From Cymbidium sinense (lineage: Eukaryota; Streptophyta; Magnoliopsida; Asparagales; Orchidaceae), in NCBI GenBank assembly GCA_021442155.1, contig CM038214.1, forward strand, positions 48,986,703 to 49,050,702: 64,000 nucleotides of DNA, given 5' to 3'. Below are positions 60,742 to 64,000 of this stretch, piece after piece (the first letter of the stretch is position 1; every line of letters begins with the position of its first letter). The notes under the pieces were generated by a model. The model ran no database searches and was not told the DNA's origin. It saw only the letters and a program-made list of their open reading frames with translations. Position numbers and translations under genes: made by a program.

Positions 60742-61806
60742 CCAAAAACCCTTAACCCTAAACTAAAACATGAACCCTAGACCTACAAGCTAAACCCTAA
60801 ATCCTAAACCCTAAACCCTAAACCCTAAAAACCCTAAACCCTAAAACCCTAAACCCTAAACCCTACCCTGAACTAAAAAAAACTTAAACTTAAAATAAAT
60901 AAAATAAAATATGCCTAAACCTAAACTAAAATAAATAAAACCTAAACCTAAACCTAAAATAACCCTAAATTACATAAAATAAGATGAACTAAAAATAATC
61001 CTAAACCTAAATTAAAAAATAAAACCTAAAAATAAACCTAAAACCTAAACTTAAAAAAATAAAATAAAAATCTAAACCTAAACCTAAAAAAAAAAAAGAA
61101 AACCTAAACTTAAAAAATAAAATAAAAGTAAAACCAAACTAAAAAATAAGCATAAACTAAAGCCTAAACCTAAAAAATATACTAAAAAATAAAACTAAAT
61201 TAAATAAACTAAACTAAATAAAAATAAACTAAATAAAATAAATAAACCTAAACCTACTAGTTTACTTAACTTACTTTTTAGAAAAAAACCCTAAATCCTA
61301 AAATAAAACCCAAACAATAAATCCTAAAAACCTTAAACCCTAAAAAATCCTAAACCTCTAAACTAACCCTAAACCTTAAACCATAAACCTTAAACCCTAA
61401 ACCCTAGCCCTACTTTAAACCTTAAACCATAAAGTAATCCTAAACAAACCCTCATCCCTAAACCCTAAACCCTAAACCCTAAAACCTAAACCTTAACCTA
61501 AACCCTAAACCCTAAACCCTAAACTAACCTTAAACCCTAAACCATAAAGCTAAACATTAAACCTTAAACCCTAAATAATAACCCTAAACCTAAATTGTAA
61601 AACCCTAAACCCTAAAATTCTAAACCCTTAACCCTAACCATAAACCCTAAATCCTAAAAGCATAAACCCTAAAACCCTAAACTCTAAACCCTAAACCCTA
61701 AACCTAAATCTAAACACCAAACCTTAAACCTAAACCTAAAGTAAAGTAATTAAATAAATAAAAAAATTAACTTAAACCTTAAAACCTAACAAACTTAAAC
61801 CCTATG
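60742..61806 (+). repeat. Telomere-like composite array, block 15
   Basis: CCCTAAA runs (60770-60870), a shortened AAATAAA phase, and the landmark (61252-61270). Then follows one of the longest near-canonical CCCTAAA stretches in the window (about 61280-61740), and the flank 'aaagtaattaaataaataaaaaaatt'. Confidence 0.82.
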
Positions 61807-62223
61807 AATGGGCAGAACCTTGACAGCAGGAACATCACCGTCAACCATGCTCAGTATAGATCTAGGGTGGAGGCAAGACTGAGGTCAGCTATCGCAGTGA
61901 GGTTTGGGATCTATGTGGATATGTGGTGGTGGTGAGGTGAGGATGGTGTTACAATGGGTGGTGGCTAGAGAGATCAGAATGTGAATGGATTTCCGAGAGG
62001 TCGGGTGGTTCTAATAGAATTGGAGAAATTGAAGAACCACGATTTGATTTGCTATGGAACGGACTTTACAAGAGACACAAGTTATTTAGGGTTTTTGATT
62101 TGCTCAATGAGTGCTCATTTTTATCTATGTTGTCGCTCCTGTCTTAGAAAACTTGGTGCATTACTTGGTTGATGAAATAAAAAAAAGAAATGTTGAATCT
62201 GAATTTGTTCTCTATTAAAAAAA
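61807..62223 (+). pseudogene. GRP cassette U15
   Basis: The opening is excellent: NGQNLDSRNITVN, then H instead of Q, AQYRSR. After it many one- to six-base deletions, mostly at GG or GA dinucleotides, destroy the Gly-rich part (61865-62030). The 3' UTR is also shortened at 62040-62090 and then complete to 'ctctattaaaaaaac'. The frame 61981-62172 is accidental. Confidence 0.8.
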
Positions 62224-64000
62224 CACAAAAACCCTTAACCCTAAACAAAAACATGAACCCTAAACCTACAACCTAAACCCCAAACCCTAAACCCTAAACC
62301 CTAAAACCCTAAACCCAAAACCCAAAACTAAAAAAAAACCTAAACCTAAAATAAACTAAATAAAATAAGCTTAAACCTAAACTAAAATAAACTTAAATAA
62401 AATAAATAAAACCTAAACATAAACCTAAAATAAACTAATAGTAAACCCTAAACTAAATAAAATAAAATAAACTAAAAATAAACCTAAACATAAATAAAAA
62501 AATAAACTCAAAATAAACCTAAAATAAAATCCTAAAAAAAAAAAACTAAAAAAAATAAACCTAAACCTAAAATAAAAAAAAAATAAAACTTTAACCTTAA
62601 AAAATAAAATAACAAAATAAAACTGAAAATAAGCATAACTTAAACCCAAACCTAAAAAATAAACTAAAATAAAAAACCTAAACTAAAATAAATAAACCTA
62701 AAATAAATAAATTAAACTAAATAAAAAAAAATTAAACTTAAATAAAAATAAAATAAATAAAATAAAATAGAATAAAATAAAAAAATAAACTAAATAAACT
62801 TAAACCTGCTAGTTTACTTAATTAAAACCCTAAACTAAACCCTAAAACTAAGCTAAACCTTAAACCATAAACCTAAACCCTAAACCTAAACCCTAAACCC
62901 TAAATCCTGAACCCTAACTCCTAAACCTAAACCTAAACCTAAACCTTATCCTAAACCCTCAAAACCCTAAACCCTAAAGCTTAAAGCCTAAACCATAAAC
63001 CTTAAACCCTAAAAACCTAAAAACCTAAACCTAAACTAAATAAGACCTAATAATAAAATAAATAAAAAAAACCTAAACCTTAAGAAAATAAAATAAATAA
63101 GATAAAATAAAATAAAAACCAAAACTAAAACCAAAACCTAGACCTAAAAATAAATTAAAATAAAAAACTTAAATAAAATAAATAAAAACCTAAACTAAAC
63201 TAAAAAATAATATAAACCTAAGAAAAATCTAAATAAAATAAAATAAATGTAAGAAAAATAAAAAAACCTAAGATAAAAAAAAATAAAATGAAATAAAAAA
63301 ACCTAATCCTAAAAAAGTAAACATAAAATAGATAAAAATAAAACTAATCACTAAATATAAAACAATCCAAACCTAAAAGAAAAATAAAATAAAAAATAAA
63401 ATAAACTTAAACTATAGTAAACTAAACTAAAATAAATAACACCTAAACCTAAACTAAATAAAATAAAACAACCTAAAAATAAACCTATACCTAAACTAAA
63501 AAATAAAACCTAAAAATAAAAAATAATCCCTAAACCTAAAAAAATAAAATAAAAATAAAACTCAACTAAGAAATAAACCTAAACCTAAACCTAAACTAAA
63601 AAAAATAAACTAAAATAAAAACCTAAATTAAAATAAAAAACCTAAAATAAATAAACTAAACTAAATAAAAATAAAAAATAAACCTAAATAAAAAAAAAAA
63701 ATAAAATAAACTAAAATAAATAAAAAATAAACTTAATAAACTAAATAAACCTAAACCTACGAGTTTACTTAATTTTTAAGAAAAAAACCTTAAAGTCTAA
63801 TTCCTAAACCCTAAACCCTAAATCCTCAACCCTAAACCCTAAACCCCAAACCCTAAACCCTAAACCTTAAACTCTAAACCACACACCCTAAAAAATCCTA
63901 AACCATAAACTAACCCTAAACTCTATACCCTAAAACCTAAATCGTAAGTCTTAATCCCTAGCCCTAACCCTCAACTCAAAACCCTGAACCCCCCAAACCT
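62224..64000 (+). repeat. Telomere-like composite array, block 16, runs off the window
   Basis: CCCTAAA run after U15, AAATAAA phase, landmark (62805-62823), CCCTAAA phase (62825-63020), AAATAAA phase, landmark (63757-63775), CCCTAAA phase to the window end. No GRP cassette lies in this stretch. The two landmarks are about 950 bases apart, giving the length of a unit without a cassette. The minus-strand Phe-rich frame at 62425-62649 is a by-product of AAATAAA. Confidence 0.8.

Noticed and set aside
61280..61740. A true chromosome end
   Set aside because: CCCTAAA runs are short, degenerate and followed by more than 2 kb of mixed repeat and a further cassette. The array is interstitial within this window.

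Overview
This is nuclear plant DNA with no intact host gene. The plant assignment rests on four things. The background repeat is the plant telomere heptamer CCCTAAA and its derivatives. A glycine-rich RNA-binding protein (GRP7-type) C-terminus recurs about fifteen times. There are two plant RTE-clade LINEs ending in (CAA)n. There are Ty3/gypsy fragments resembling the Tat/Ogre lineage. A large, repeat-rich seed-plant genome is likely; a gymnosperm is possible but is inference only.

Layout. 1-4525: a decayed L1-type LINE on the + strand whose 5' end lies outside the window. 4526-29785: a long composite array of telomere-like DNA (CCCTAAA, CCTAAA and AAATAAA/ATAAA phases) carrying GRP cassettes U1-U10, interrupted by an RTE LINE on the minus strand (8303-11187). 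29786-46385: an island without telomere-like repeats. It holds a ~330-bp AT-rich satellite, a ~370-bp tandem array, a broken Tat-like pol on the minus strand (34.1-38.6 kb), a non-coding LTR/leader-like block (38.6-44.9 kb) and a second gag-protease fragment on the minus strand. 46386-64000: the composite array resumes with cassettes U11-U15. It is interrupted by two more L1-type 3' ends (+) and a second RTE copy (minus).

How it fits together. Each GRP cassette is the last ~90 codons plus the 3' UTR of a GRP mRNA, usually ending in an A-tract that runs directly into telomere-like repeats. The sequences flanking the cassette on both sides are shared between copies. This points to one ancestral capture of a 5'-truncated retrocopy in telomeric DNA, followed by amplification of the joined unit as a satellite. 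A second landmark (consensus ACCTACTRGTTTACTTAATTT plus an A-tract) recurs between the AAATAAA-type and CCCTAAA-type phases. All GRP cassettes and all three L1-type LINEs have their A-tails on the C-rich strand, as expected if priming occurred on GGGTTT ends.

Limits. Coordinates of decayed elements are good to roughly 10-50 bases. Frameshifts and small deletions are very common. They may be real decay, but part of them, and part of the CCTGGG-type variants of the telomere repeat, could be long-read sequencing artefacts.
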